64,000 nucleotides of DNA, taken from assembly GCF_011927825.1 (NCBI RefSeq), contig NZ_JAATJI010000002.1:62001-126000 (forward strand). Direction: 5' to 3'. Within the stretch, counting starts at the first letter, position 1. The number at the start of each line of letters is the position of its first letter. Below, piece after piece: positions 44,055 through 53,812 of this stretch. The translations under genes were made by a program, and so were the position numbers. The notes under the pieces were generated by a model. That model saw nothing but the letters and a program-made list of their open reading frames with translations, was not told where the DNA came from and did no database searches. Origin of the DNA: Polymorphobacter fuscus (lineage in GTDB: Bacteria > Pseudomonadota > Alphaproteobacteria > Sphingomonadales > Sphingomonadaceae).

Positions 44055-45444
44055 CAGGCCCGTGGTGTCAGCCCCGGACCGCCGTCGGCCGTTCCATTCG
44101 GCGGCGCTGCGCGGGGCCTTGTGGATCACCCTGATCGCCTTGTCGGCGACCGGCGCCGCCCTGACGGTCCAATATCTGCAGACCACCCGCCTTTTGCAGG
44201 CACGCGCCCAGGCGCTGGTCGACGACGAAACCGCCAGCCTGATCGCCCGCTACCGCTATGATGGGCTGGCCGGCGTCGAAGCGGCGATCGACCGCCAGGC
44301 GGCGCTGCCACGGCTCAACGAATTCTTCTATTTGCTGGCAGCGCCCGACGGCACACCGGCCGCCGGCAATCTGCTCGGCTGGCCCGTCGAAGTGACCGCC
44401 GCCGGTTTTCACAGTTTCGCGACCGAGGTCGTCAACACCCAGGGGCTGCCGACGCGCCGCTGGGTCGATGCCCGCGCCGTCTTGCTCGGCGGCAATTACC
44501 GGCTGCTCGTTGGCAGTTTCGCCGATGAACGGGCGTCGCTGCGCGCGCGCTACCTGTCGGCGCTGTTCTGGTCGCTGCTCGTAACCGGCGTGCTCGGGCT
44601 GGCGCTGGGCTGGTGGTACAGCCGGCGGGGCTTGCGCTTTGTCGACGATGTCTCGGATGTCGGGCAACGGCTGCTCGCCGGCAAACTTTCGGAACGCGTG
44701 CCGGTTTCGAACCGCGGCGACGAATATGACCGGCTGGCGACGACCATCAACAGCTGCTTTGCCGAAATCGAGCGGCTGATCACCTCGCTGCGCGCGACGA
44801 CCGATGGCATGGCGCATGACCTGAAAACTCCGTTGACCCGGATACGGGCGCGGCTGGAACTGGCCGAATTGTCGGGAGCGGATGTGCCGGCGGCCGCAAT
44901 CGCCCAGTCGCGGCACGATCTCGATTCGCTGCTCGAACTGATCGACGGGGCGCTGGGTCTGGCGCGCGCCGAAGCCACCGCAACAGCAGGGTTCGCGCCG
45001 GTCGCGCTCGATGCCGTGGCAAGGGAGGCAATCGAGCTTTACGGCCCGGTGGTGGACGAAGCGGGGCTTGCGCTCACCGCCGATCTGGCGCCGGCCGAGG
45101 TCATCGGCGCCCGCTCGCTGCTCGCGCAGGCGGTCGCCAATCTTCTCGACAATGCGATCAAGTTCACCCCGGCCGGGGGTTCGGTTACCGTCGTTACCGC
45201 GATGGCGGCAGGACAGGTAATGCTGACCGTGCGCGATAGCGGGCCGGGGATCCCGGCGGCGGAGCGCGAGGCCGTCCTCGGCCGCTTTCATCGTCTCGAA
45301 CGCGATGTCGCGGCACCGGGCAGCGGCATAGGGCTCAGCCTTGTTGCCGTGGCAGCGCGCGTCCACGGCGCGACATTGACGCTCGCCGATGCAGGCCCGG
45401 GCCTTGCCGTAACGCTGGCGTTTCCCACCGCAAGGAACGGTTGA
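44044..45444 (+). CDS. Membrane sensor histidine kinase
   Basis: 466 residues from ATG 44044, inside the regulator's 3' end. Two membrane helices (~25-43 and ~172-192) bound a ~125-residue periplasmic sensor. HAMP follows, then HisKA with His258 (GMAHDLKTPLTRIRA) and an HATPase domain (LLDNAIKFTPAGG, VRDSGPGIP, GSGIGLSLVAVAARVHG). It should phosphorylate the coupled response regulator. The stimulus is unknown. Confidence 0.94.
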   Translation: MRPDRPVVSAPDRRRPFHSAALRGALWITLIALSATGAALTVQYLQTTRLLQARAQALVDDETASLIARYRYDGLAGVEAAIDRQAALPRLNEFFYLLAAPDGTPAAGNLLGWPVEVTAAGFHSFATEVVNTQGLPTRRWVDARAVLLGGNYRLLVGSFADERASLRARYLSALFWSLLVTGVLGLALGWWYSRRGLRFVDDVSDVGQRLLAGKLSERVPVSNRGDEYDRLATTINSCFAEIERLITSLRATTDGMAHDLKTPLTRIRARLELAELSGADVPAAAIAQSRHDLDSLLELIDGALGLARAEATATAGFAPVALDAVAREAIELYGPVVDEAGLALTADLAPAEVIGARSLLAQAVANLLDNAIKFTPAGGSVTVVTAMAAGQVMLTVRDSGPGIPAAEREAVLGRFHRLERDVAAPGSGIGLSLVAVAARVHGATLTLADAGPGLAVTLAFPTARNG

Positions 45445-45586
45445 GCCGGCGCACCCGGTCGAAGTCCGCTCGAATCGTCTCTCGCTGGCACGTGCGATGC
45501 AGGCGGTTACCGCAAGTCGCCGCAAACTCGGGCCAATGTCGCCGGCGTCCACACCGGACAAGCCGGCTGGGTCATTGAAAAATATG

Positions 45587-45663
45587 TGGTGCGCCCGGAA
45601 CGATTCGAACGTCCGACCCTCAGATTCGTAGTCTGATGCTCTATCCAGCTGAGCTACGGGCGC
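45587..45663 (-). tRNA. tRNA-Arg (ACG)
   Basis: 77 nt on the minus strand with encoded CCA. Acceptor stem GCGCCCG/CGGGCGC, anticodon loop CTACGAA giving ACG (read as inosine after TadA editing), T-loop GTTCGAATC. Confidence 0.95.
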
Positions 45664-45805
45664 TTGAGAGGGCGCTGCATAGGCGAGGCAAAGCGGCTTG
45701 GCAACAGCAACCGTGCATCATTCGTCACGGCGGCTGCAATTCTGTCGGCGGCTTGCCGCCCATGTGGGTCGTCGGTTGCAATCGGATGGCATCGCGACCT
45801 AGAGC

Positions 45806-46339
45806 ATGACCATGCGGCAGCTTGCCTTCGTGACCCTCCCCCTTGCCCTGCTCGTTGCCGGCTGCGTCGGCGAGATGAAGGGCAACTGGCCCTCGCTTGC
45901 GCCGCGCCCGGGCGAGGTCGGCGATGCCATCCCGGTGACCGGCCCATGCGCCGGCTGCGGCCAGGACATGGTCGCGCCGGCCGCCGTCCCGGTGCCCGTG
46001 GCGGCGCCGCTGCCTCTGCCGGCCGATATCGGTTCCAGGCTGGCCTCGGTGGAAAAGACTATCGCCGCGGTCGAGGCCGAGGCGCCGGCCAAGGCGCGCA
46101 CCGCCCGCGCTGCCATTGCCGCTGCCGGGCGCAGTGCGGACCGGGCGGGCGACGCCGAGGTCGAACGCAGCCGCTTCGAATCGCTGTTCCTGTCCTTGTC
46201 GATCGAGGAACAGCGGCTCGATGGCATCGGTGACGATGCCGCCGGACGCGACGGCGCCGCCGCGGTGATGGATCGGATCGCGGCGCTGCGGACGCGGCTT
46301 GCGGCCCTGCAACAGCTTCGGACCTCGCTGCCCGATTGA
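45806..46339 (+). CDS. Lipoprotein with helical coiled-coil domain
   Basis: 177 residues (ATG 45812 would give 175). Lipobox LLVAGC at ~16-20, so a lipidated envelope protein. A Pro-rich tether with GPCAGCGQD follows, then a long helical part (IGSRLASVEKTIAAVEAEAPAKARTA, and AALRTRLAALQQL at the end) likely to be coiled coil. No family recognised. It is convergent with the zinc-ribbon gene, with 25 bp between the ends. Confidence 0.7.
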   Translation: MTMRQLAFVTLPLALLVAGCVGEMKGNWPSLAPRPGEVGDAIPVTGPCAGCGQDMVAPAAVPVPVAAPLPLPADIGSRLASVEKTIAAVEAEAPAKARTARAAIAAAGRSADRAGDAEVERSRFESLFLSLSIEEQRLDGIGDDAAGRDGAAAVMDRIAALRTRLAALQQLRTSLPD

Positions 46340-46364
46340 CCCGCGCCGCCGCGCCGGCCGATTG

Positions 46365-47054
46365 TCAGCGGCCGGGCCGGATCCCCACCAGCGTCGCCGA
46401 GGCGGGAAACCCCGTCGCCGTGCTGACGAAATCGACCGTCTGGCCCGGCTGCAGGCTGCGGACCGGCGCAGCGATGCGCCACCGCCGCACCGTGCCCTCG
46501 GGGCCGGCCAGGCGCGCCTCGAGATCGGGCAGGGTCACCGCCATCGTCCCGGTGTTGCGGACCTTGCCGGCGATTTCGAGCAGCCGGTCGCCCGAGGGCA
46601 TGGGTGTGACATGCGCCGTGACCGTGACCGCGAGCGGCAGCGCGCGCGGCGTCAGTGCGGCAATCCGGTCGCCGACCACCGGCAGGGTTTCCGGATCGAT
46701 CCGCGCCACCCACAACGCGCCGGCGGCAACGGCGAGTGCCAGCCCGACCAGGACGGCAACGACCGTGTGCAGCACCGGCGCCGGCGATTCGGTCGCGGGC
46801 GCGTCGGCGTCGTCGCCGCTGTCGTCCTCCCCGCCGGTGTCGTCCGCGCCGCCATCGGACGTCTCTGCAACCGGCGCTGCGGTGGCGGGCGGCGGGCTTG
46901 CCGTCATGTCGACGATCGACGGCAGTTCCTCGGGCTCGTCGACCCCCGGCACCCAGCGATGGTTGCAGGCGGCGCAGCGCATCCGGGCATGGTTGGCAAC
47001 GGGCGGCGCCGCAAGGCGATAGCGGGCGCTGCAATTGGGGCAGGTGATGATCAC
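46365..47054 (-). CDS. Zinc-ribbon (MJ0042-type) membrane protein with DUF3426-like C-terminus
   Basis: 229 residues from GTG 47054. An N-terminal MJ0042-type zinc ribbon, CPNCSARYRL...CAACNHRW, is followed by an acidic Asp/Glu/Gly linker (residues ~65-90), one membrane helix (HTVVAVLVGLALAVAAGALWV) and a periplasmic beta domain (LLEIAGKVRNTGTMAVTLPDLEARL) of DUF3426 kind. The layout is common in alphaproteobacteria. Divergent from serS. Function unknown. Confidence 0.8.
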   Translation of the reverse strand: MIITCPNCSARYRLAAPPVANHARMRCAACNHRWVPGVDEPEELPSIVDMTASPPPATAAPVAETSDGGADDTGGEDDSGDDADAPATESPAPVLHTVVAVLVGLALAVAAGALWVARIDPETLPVVGDRIAALTPRALPLAVTVTAHVTPMPSGDRLLEIAGKVRNTGTMAVTLPDLEARLAGPEGTVRRWRIAAPVRSLQPGQTVDFVSTATGFPASATLVGIRPGR

Positions 47055-47147
47055 GCGGCGATTCTAGCCGCGCATGTGCTGGCAGGGAAGCGGCGCCGCC
47101 GTATCGCGGCGCTTGCCTCGCCGATTGGCGTCGGCGATAGCGCTGCC

Positions 47148-48428
47148 ATGCACGATATCAAGTCCCTCCGCGCCGATCCTGCCGCTTTCGATGCCGGGCT
47201 TGCCCGCCGTGGCGTGGCCGCGGCTTCGGGCCGCGTCCTGGCGATCGATACCGCGCTGCGCCAGGTCCAGACCGAAGTGCAGGCGATGCTGGCACGCCGC
47301 AACGACCTGTCGCGCGACATCGGCGCCGCCAAGGCCAGGAAGGACGACGCCGGCGCCGCGGCGCTGATGGCCGAAGTGGCGCGCTTGAAGGACGCGATCC
47401 CCGCGCTGGAGGCCAGCGAGCGCGCGCTGTCGGCCGAAATCGATGCGGCGCTGGCGGAACTGCCCAATCTGCCCGCCGCCGACGTGCCCGACGGGCTCGA
47501 CGAAACCGGCAACATCGTCGTCAAGTCGCACGGCACCATCCCCGAATTCGCCTTCAAGCCGGTCGAGCACGACATCATCGCTGCCCGTCTGGGCTATGAT
47601 CCCGACGCTGCGGCGCGCATCGCCGGCGCGCGCTTTGCCGTGCTCAAGGGCCCGCTGGCACGGCTGCACCGGGCGCTGGGCCAATATATGCTCGATGTGC
47701 AGACCGGGGCGCATGGCTATGCCGAAACCGCGGTGCCGCTGCTGGTCAACGAACGCGCCGTCTTCGGCGCCGGGCAATTGCCCAAGTTCGAGGAGGATCT
47801 GTTCAAGACCAGCGACGGCCGCTACCTCATTTCCACCGCCGAAGTGCCGCTGACCAACCTGGTGCGCGAATCGATCCTCGATGAAGACAGCCTGCCGCTG
47901 CGGCTGACGGCGTTGACGCCGTGCTTCCGATCGGAAGCCGGCAGCGCCGGGCGCGACACCCGCGGCCTCATCCGCCAGCACCAGTTCGAAAAGGTCGAAC
48001 TGGTCGCCATCTGCACGCCCGACCAGGCGGCGGCGGAGCATGACCATATGCTGGGCGCGGCCGAAGCGATCCTCGAACAGCTCGGCCTGCCCTATCGCCG
48101 GATGCTGCTGTGCAGCGGCGACATGGGCTTTGCCGCGAAAAAGACGTTCGATCTGGAGGTCTGGCTGCCGGGGCAGGGGGCGTATCGCGAGATCAGCAGC
48201 ATTTCCGATTGCGGCGATTTTCAGGGCCGCCGCATGGCCGCGCGTTATCGCACCCGCGGTGAAAAGGGCAGCAAGGGCTTCGTCAACACCCTCAACGGTT
48301 CGGGGCTGGCAGTCGGCCGCACGCTTGTGGCTGTCATCGAAAACCATCAGCAAGCCGATGGCAGCGTCCGCGTACCGCAGGTGCTCCACGCTTACATGGG
48401 CGGCATCACCGAACTGACGCCCGCCTGA
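47148..48428 (+). CDS. serS: Serine-tRNA ligase
   Basis: 426 residues from ATG 47148; the longer open frame upstream is a shadow. N-terminal tRNA-binding coiled coil (residues ~25-105), then the class II catalytic domain: motif 2 LTPCFRSEAGSAGRDTRGLIRQHQF with FEKVEL, and motif 3 NTLNGSGLAVGRTLVAVIEN. It charges tRNA-Ser and tRNA-Sec. surE follows on the same strand. Confidence 0.97.
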   Translation: MHDIKSLRADPAAFDAGLARRGVAAASGRVLAIDTALRQVQTEVQAMLARRNDLSRDIGAAKARKDDAGAAALMAEVARLKDAIPALEASERALSAEIDAALAELPNLPAADVPDGLDETGNIVVKSHGTIPEFAFKPVEHDIIAARLGYDPDAAARIAGARFAVLKGPLARLHRALGQYMLDVQTGAHGYAETAVPLLVNERAVFGAGQLPKFEEDLFKTSDGRYLISTAEVPLTNLVRESILDEDSLPLRLTALTPCFRSEAGSAGRDTRGLIRQHQFEKVELVAICTPDQAAAEHDHMLGAAEAILEQLGLPYRRMLLCSGDMGFAAKKTFDLEVWLPGQGAYREISSISDCGDFQGRRMAARYRTRGEKGSKGFVNTLNGSGLAVGRTLVAVIENHQQADGSVRVPQVLHAYMGGITELTPA

Positions 48429-48457
48429 CCCGGCGTTCCTCCAAAAGGGATTATCGC

Positions 48458-49231
48458 ATGCGCATTCTCGTCACCAATGACGACGGCATCAACGCCCCCG
48501 GCCTTGTCGCGCTGGAAGCCATTGCTGCCGAATTGTCGGACGATGTCTGGGTCGTGGCACCGGCGGAGGAACAGTCGGGCGCCGGCCACAGCCTGACGCT
48601 GTCGCAGCCGGTGCGCGTCCGCCAGATCAGCCCGCGCCGTTTTGCGGTGCGCGGCACGCCGACCGATTGCGTCATGCTGGCGCTGGGCGCGGTGATGAAG
48701 GACGCGCGGCCTGACCTCATCCTGTCGGGCGTCAACCGCGGCGGCAATCTGGCCGAGGACGTCACCTATTCGGGCACCGTCTCCGCGGCGATGGAAGGCT
48801 GCCTTGCCGGCATCCGCTCGATCGCGCTCAGCCAGGTGATGGCCGATTATGCCGAAGGGCGGGAGGATTTCACCACCGCCACCGCGCATGGCGCCGCGAT
48901 CATCCGCCATATCCAGGGCATCGACTGGCCGGCGGGGGTGCTCATCAACATCAACTTCCCGCCGGTCGCCGCCGATGCCGTGCGCGGCGTGCGCGTCACC
49001 GAACAGGGGTTCCGCGATTACGGCAACATCCATCTGGTGGAACGCATCGATCCACGCGGCTTTCCCTATTACTGGCATGGTTTTGGCCGCGAAATGCCGG
49101 CGCCCGGGCATGAGACCGACCTGAAGGCGATGCACGAGGCATGCATTTCGGTGACGCCGCTGCATCTCGACATGACGCATTATCCGACGATGGCGGCGCT
49201 GAAGACGGCGCTCGGCCCGATGGCGACCTGA
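48458..49231 (+). CDS. surE: 5'/3'-nucleotidase SurE
   Basis: 257 residues. Metal-binding N-terminal ILVTNDDGINAPG, then APAEEQSGAGHSLTL, VRGTPTDCVMLAL and ILSGVNRGGNLAEDVTYSGTVSAAMEG, all standard SurE blocks. It dephosphorylates nucleoside monophosphates and is linked to stationary-phase survival. The next gene starts 1 nt after its stop. pcm, often beside surE, is not here. Confidence 0.96.
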   Translation: MRILVTNDDGINAPGLVALEAIAAELSDDVWVVAPAEEQSGAGHSLTLSQPVRVRQISPRRFAVRGTPTDCVMLALGAVMKDARPDLILSGVNRGGNLAEDVTYSGTVSAAMEGCLAGIRSIALSQVMADYAEGREDFTTATAHGAAIIRHIQGIDWPAGVLININFPPVAADAVRGVRVTEQGFRDYGNIHLVERIDPRGFPYYWHGFGREMPAPGHETDLKAMHEACISVTPLHLDMTHYPTMAALKTALGPMAT

Positions 49232-49232
49232 C

Positions 49233-50168
49233 ATGCGGGTGCGCGGCCCCGCCATCGCGGTGCTGGCGCTGCTCGTCGCCGGCTGCGCGACGACGCCGAA
49301 AAAGCCGGCCCCTGCGCGCGCCGCCGTGGCGGCGCCGGCCACAAAGCCGGCGCCGCCACGGTCGCGCTGGCAGGCGCGCAAGGTCGTCCCCGATGCCGAA
49401 ACAACGCCGCAGGGCCGCGTCCATGTCGTCAAGCCGGGCGAAACCGGCATCGCCATCGCCATCGCCTATGGCGTGAAATGGGACCGGATTGTCGCGCTCA
49501 ACAAGCTCAAGCCGCCCTATGTGCTGGAAGTCGGCGACCGGCTGCGGCTGCCCTCGGCGCGGCAGGTCGCGGCGCAGACGCCAGAGGAGCGGGCACGGGC
49601 CTTCAGCCTCGATATCGACGATCTCATCACCGGCAGCGAGCCGGCGATCGAAGGCCAGCTGGTCGCCGCCGCGCCGCCCGCGCCGCGCCCGCCGCGCAGC
49701 AGCGCCCCGCGTCCGTCGCCGGCCGCGCCGCGCGCTGCGCCCCGCGCCAATCCCAATCCGTCGGCGCCGGCTGTGGCGATCGGCGACGCGCCGCCCTTCC
49801 GCTGGCCGGTCGATGGCCGGGTGCTGTCTGCGTTCGGGGCCAAGCCCGGCGGCCGCTTCAACGACGGTGTCAATCTCAAGGCGTCGGCCGGCGCCCCGGT
49901 GCGCGCCGCCGCCGATGGCGTGGTGGCCTATGCAGGCGACGCCATTCCGGGCTTCGGCAACCTTGTCCTCATCAAGCACGCCGGCGGCTGGGTGACGGCC
50001 TATGGCCATGCCGAAGCGGTGCTGGTGGCGCGCGGTGCCAGGGTTTCGACCGGCGACGTCATCGCCCGCGCCGGATCGACCGGCGCCGTCAGCGAGCCTC
50101 AGGTCCATTTCGAAATCCGCCGCGGCCGCACCCCGGTCAACCCGGCGCGGGTGATCGGGGGGCAATAG
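49233..50168 (+). CDS. NlpD-like lipoprotein: LysM + degenerate M23/LytM domain
   Basis: 311 residues. Lipobox LLVAGC (~12-17). One LysM domain (HVVKPGETGIAIAIAYGVKWDRIVALN ... LEVGDRLRLP), an Ala/Pro-rich linker, then an M23 domain (FRWPVDGRVLSAFG ... ADGVVAYAGDAIPGFGNLVLIKH ... VHFEIRRG). The usual first zinc ligands HxGxD read FNDGVNLK here, so His and Asp are replaced. As in NlpD/EnvC, it is probably an activator of amidases at the septum rather than an active hydrolase. The surE neighbour supports an NlpD assignment. Confidence 0.88.
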   Translation: MRVRGPAIAVLALLVAGCATTPKKPAPARAAVAAPATKPAPPRSRWQARKVVPDAETTPQGRVHVVKPGETGIAIAIAYGVKWDRIVALNKLKPPYVLEVGDRLRLPSARQVAAQTPEERARAFSLDIDDLITGSEPAIEGQLVAAAPPAPRPPRSSAPRPSPAAPRAAPRANPNPSAPAVAIGDAPPFRWPVDGRVLSAFGAKPGGRFNDGVNLKASAGAPVRAAADGVVAYAGDAIPGFGNLVLIKHAGGWVTAYGHAEAVLVARGARVSTGDVIARAGSTGAVSEPQVHFEIRRGRTPVNPARVIGGQ

Positions 50169-50233
50169 GCTCGTCCCCGCGCCCGGGGGTGACGCCCGGT
50201 GACAGGCGGCCCGCGCTCGCGTAAGGCGCTGCG

Positions 50234-51580
50234 ATGACCCTCACCCTCGAATCCGCGCCGCGCGTCGGCATGGTCTCGCTCGGCTGCCCCAAGGCGCTGG
50301 TCGATTCCGAACGCATCCTCACCCAGTTGCGCGCCGATGGCTATGCGCTGTCGGGGGATTATGCCGGCGCCGATGTCGTCATCGTCAACACCTGCGGCTT
50401 TCTCGACAGCGCCAAGGCCGAAAGCCTCGATGCCATCGGCGAGGCCATGGCCGAAAACGGCCAGGTCATCGTCACCGGCTGCATGGGCAACGAGGCGGAC
50501 AGCATCCGCGCCCGCTTCCCGGGCGTCCTCGCCGTCACCGGCCCCCAGCAATATGCCGATGTCGTCGCCGCCGTCCGCACCGCCGCGCCGCCGGCGCGGT
50601 CGGCCTATCTCGACCTCATTCCCGATGCCGGGCTGAAGCTGACGCCGCGCCACTACAGCTATCTCAAGATCTCCGAAGGCTGCGACCACCGCTGCGCCTT
50701 CTGCATCATCCCCAGCATCCGCGGCGATCTCGCCAGTCGCCCGCCGGCGGCGATCCTGCGCGAAGCGGCGGCGCTGGTGGCGGGCGGAACGAAGGAACTG
50801 CTCGTCATCGCGCAGGACACCTCGGCCTATGGCGTCGACCTGCGCCATGAAGTCTCGTCGCTCGGCGGCCGCCCGCTGCGCGCCCATATCACCGACCTGG
50901 CGCGCGAACTGGGCCAGCTCGGCGCCTGGGTGCGGCTGCACTATATCTACCCCTATCCGCACGTCGACCAACTGATCGGGCTGATGGCGCAGGGGCTGGT
51001 GCTGCCTTATCTCGACATTCCCTTTCAGCACGCCAGCCCCGCTGTGCTGCGCGCCATGCGCCGCCCGGCCAACGACGCCAAGGTGCTGGATCGCATCCGC
51101 AAATGGCGCGGGCAGGTGCCCGATCTGGCGCTGCGCAGCACATTCGTCGTGGGCTTTCCCGGCGAAACCGAGGCCGATTTCCAGTATCTGCTCGATTGGC
51201 TCGCCGAAGCGCAAATCGATCGTGCCGGCTGCTTCAAATATGAAGCGGTCGCCGGCGCTGCGGCCAATGCGCTGCCCGGCGCCGTCCCGGAAGATGTGAA
51301 GGAGGCGCGCTGGCACCGCTTCATGGCGGCGCAATCGGCGCTGTCGGAAGCGCGACTGGCGGCCAAGGTCGGCCGCGATCTCGATGTGCTGATCGACGCC
51401 GTCGATGACGACGGCGGCGCTTCGGGCCGCAGCAAATATGACGCGCCGGAAATCGACGGCGAAGTCCATCTCCGCGATGCCGGCGGGCTTGCCGTCGGCG
51501 ACATCGTCCGCGTCCGCATCGAGGAAACGGACGAGGCGGACCTGTTCGGCGTGCCGCTGGAAACCGCGCAGGCCGATTGA
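50234..51580 (+). CDS. rimO: Ribosomal protein uS12 methylthiotransferase RimO
   Basis: 448 residues. MiaB-like N-terminal domain with its three cysteines ([31 protein letters not shown]), radical SAM motif [15 protein letters not shown], and a C-terminal TRAM domain. [11 protein letters not shown] and the overall length fit RimO rather than MiaB. It uses two 4Fe-4S clusters to methylthiolate Asp88 of protein S12. Confidence 0.96.
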   Translation: MTLTLESAPRVGMVSLGCPKALVDSERILTQLRADGYALSGDYAGADVVIVNTCGFLDSAKAESLDAIGEAMAENGQVIVTGCMGNEADSIRARFPGVLAVTGPQQYADVVAAVRTAAPPARSAYLDLIPDAGLKLTPRHYSYLKISEGCDHRCAFCIIPSIRGDLASRPPAAILREAAALVAGGTKELLVIAQDTSAYGVDLRHEVSSLGGRPLRAHITDLARELGQLGAWVRLHYIYPYPHVDQLIGLMAQGLVLPYLDIPFQHASPAVLRAMRRPANDAKVLDRIRKWRGQVPDLALRSTFVVGFPGETEADFQYLLDWLAEAQIDRAGCFKYEAVAGAAANALPGAVPEDVKEARWHRFMAAQSALSEARLAAKVGRDLDVLIDAVDDDGGASGRSKYDAPEIDGEVHLRDAGGLAVGDIVRVRIEETDEADLFGVPLETAQAD

Positions 51581-51596
51581 TCGCGCCAATTAATCG

Positions 51597-51621
51597 GGAA
51601 CATCTTCGGCCCTCGTCCGTT
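51597..51621 (+). promoter_or_regulatory. EcfG-type general stress promoter
   Basis: GGAAC (51597-51601), 16-bp spacer, CGTT (51618-51621). This matches the consensus of the alphaproteobacterial general stress sigma factor EcfG in elements and spacing. It ends 42 bp before the start codon of the YflT-like gene. Confidence 0.65.
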
Positions 51622-51663
51622 CCTTCATAGCCGGCGCACCAGCGCTGCCAAGTGGAGGATAAC

Positions 51664-52194
51664 ATGAGCCAATTCGTTGCGTCTGCGGTATTCGACAATG
51701 AGTCGGAAGCCGATCTCGCCGTCCGTGACCTGCGCAATGCCGGTGTCCCCGACAGCGCCCTTTCGATTATCGCTCAGCATGAGGGCAAGACCACCACAAC
51801 CGATGGAACCGGCGAAGTCGAAGGCGATGGCAGCGTCATTCGCGGCCTGCTTGGCGGCGGTGCGCTCGGTGCCGGTCTTGCTGTTGCTGCGCTCGCCATT
51901 CCCGGCGTCGGTCCGCTCGCCGCTGCCGGCGCGATCGCCGCCTATGCCACCCCCGGCGCAATGGCTGCCGGCGCGGCACTCGGTGCCGTCGCCGGTGGCC
52001 TGAACGAAGGCCTGCAGAAGCACGGCGTCAGCTCCGACGATGCGACCTATTATGACGAGCGTATCGGCGGCGGCGGCACCCTTGTCGCAGTCGACGAGAC
52101 GGCCACCGGCGTCAGCGCCGATCAGGTTCGCGAGATCCTGTACCGCAACGGTGGCCATAGCTCGGCTCAGTCGCGGATGGCGCCGGCTTACTAA
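51664..52194 (+). CDS. YflT-like general stress protein
   Basis: 176 residues from ATG 51664, with GGAGGA 4 nt upstream. The N-terminal ~30 residues (SAVFDNESEADLAVRDLRNAGVPDSALSII) fit the ferredoxin-like fold of heat-induced YflT/17M proteins. The middle is a Gly/Ala-rich hydrophobic hairpin (GLLGGGALGAGLAVAALAIPGVGPLAAAGAIAAY), probably membrane inserted. The C-terminal part repeats the first fold (GTLVAVDETATGVSADQVREIL). The EcfG-type promoter just upstream supports a stress role. Confidence 0.72.
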   Translation: MSQFVASAVFDNESEADLAVRDLRNAGVPDSALSIIAQHEGKTTTTDGTGEVEGDGSVIRGLLGGGALGAGLAVAALAIPGVGPLAAAGAIAAYATPGAMAAGAALGAVAGGLNEGLQKHGVSSDDATYYDERIGGGGTLVAVDETATGVSADQVREILYRNGGHSSAQSRMAPAY

Positions 52195-52321
52195 GCCGAC
52201 CACCTTTCGAACGGAATGCGCGGCGCGCAACCGTCGCGCATGTCTGCGTCCCGCACCGGCCAATCGCGTGCCGGCGGGATTGCAGGTGACGCCGTGGCCG
52301 CCGGTCCGCTAAACCATCGCG

Positions 52322-53725
52322 ATGACCGATTTTGCCGCGCTGCTGATCCCCGACGATGGCGGACCCGCCACCGACCTGACCTTGGCCACCGCCGGCGGCT
52401 TCCGGTCGTGGCTGGGCAGCGCCGGGACCCGCACGCGGTCGCTGCTTGCAGCGCAGGGGTTCACGGCAAAGCCCGACACGCTTGCCATCCTGCCCGGCGA
52501 CGATCCCGCCGACTGGTCGGCTATTGCCGGGATCGAGGCCGACCATGGCCCCTTCGCGCTGGCCGCCGCCGCCGCCGCCTTGCCCGGCGGCCGTTACCGA
52601 CTGCGGACCACCGGCGATATGGGTGCGGTCGCCTTTCTCGGCTGGCTGCTCGCCCAGCACCGGTTCGAACGCTATCGCAAGGCCGGCGGCGACACCGCCC
52701 CGCGCGTGCTGCTGACCGGCGACATCGGCCGCATTACCGCCGCCGTGCGCCTCGCCGAGGCAACGGCGCTGGTGCGCGACCTCGTCGACACGCCGGCGTC
52801 GGACCTGGGGCCGGCGGCGCTCGCCGATGCGGTGATCGCCGAAGGCCGGCGCTGCAATGCCCGTGTCGACGTCATCACCGGAGAGGCCTTGCTCGGCGCC
52901 AATTTCCCCGCCGTCCATGCCGTCGGCCGTGCCGCATCACAGGCGCCGCGGATCATCGATCTTCATTGGGGCAATGCCGATCACCCGCGGCTGACGTTGG
53001 TCGGCAAGGGCGTCACCTTCGATTCGGGCGGGCTCAACATCAAGCCCGGCGGCGGCATGGCGCTGATGAAGAAGGACATGGGCGGTGCCGCCCATGCGCT
53101 GGCGCTGGCGCGGCTGGTGATGCAGGCCGATCTGCCGGTGCGGCTGCGGCTGATCGTCCCGGCGGTCGAAAACGCCATCGCCGGCAACGCCATGCGCCCC
53201 GGCGACATATTGGCGACGCGCGCCGGCAAGACCATCGAAGTGACCAACACCGATGCCGAGGGCAGGTTGATCCTCGCCGACGCGCTGACCCTGGCGGGGG
53301 AGGACAGTCCCGACCTGATCATCGATTTCGCCACCCTCACCGGCGCCGCGCGGGTGGCGCTGGGGCCGCAGCTGCCGGCGCTCTTCACCAACGACGAACG
53401 CCTCGCCGCCGATTTCGCCGCCGCGGCGGCAGCGGCGGGGGATCCGATCTGGCGGCTGCCGCTGTGGCCGGGGTACCGCGACATGCTGAAATCGTCGGTC
53501 GCCGACATGGTCAACGCCCCCGATGGCGGCTTTGCCGGTGCAGTAACGGCCGCGCTGTTCCTCGAAGCCTTTGTGGGCGAGGGGCAGCGCTGGGCGCATT
53601 TCGACACCTTCGCCTGGAACCCCGCACCGCGGCCGGGACGGCCGAAAGGCGGCGAGGCGCTGGGCCTTCGCGCCGCCTGGGCGCTGGTTCAGAAACGATT
53701 TCTTGAAAAAGAGTTTCCGGCTTGA
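52322..53725 (+). CDS. Leucyl aminopeptidase family protein (M17)
   Basis: 467 residues. M17 metal site complete: KGVTFDSGGLNIKPGGGMALMKKDMGGAA and NTDAEGRLILADAL, with the catalytic Lys and Arg. The N-terminal macrodomain is shorter than in PepA. Two zinc or manganese ions are expected. It removes N-terminal residues from peptides in the cytoplasm. The MarR gene follows 87 bp later. Confidence 0.94.
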   Translation: MTDFAALLIPDDGGPATDLTLATAGGFRSWLGSAGTRTRSLLAAQGFTAKPDTLAILPGDDPADWSAIAGIEADHGPFALAAAAAALPGGRYRLRTTGDMGAVAFLGWLLAQHRFERYRKAGGDTAPRVLLTGDIGRITAAVRLAEATALVRDLVDTPASDLGPAALADAVIAEGRRCNARVDVITGEALLGANFPAVHAVGRAASQAPRIIDLHWGNADHPRLTLVGKGVTFDSGGLNIKPGGGMALMKKDMGGAAHALALARLVMQADLPVRLRLIVPAVENAIAGNAMRPGDILATRAGKTIEVTNTDAEGRLILADALTLAGEDSPDLIIDFATLTGAARVALGPQLPALFTNDERLAADFAAAAAAAGDPIWRLPLWPGYRDMLKSSVADMVNAPDGGFAGAVTAALFLEAFVGEGQRWAHFDTFAWNPAPRPGRPKGGEALGLRAAWALVQKRFLEKEFPA

Positions 53726-53812
53726 TGCAACCGACGACCCTTGCCAATGCTTTAAACGTTATGGGAGTGAACGTCATTCCCATAGGGTCGAGTGGTTCAA
53801 GGGAAATTCAAA

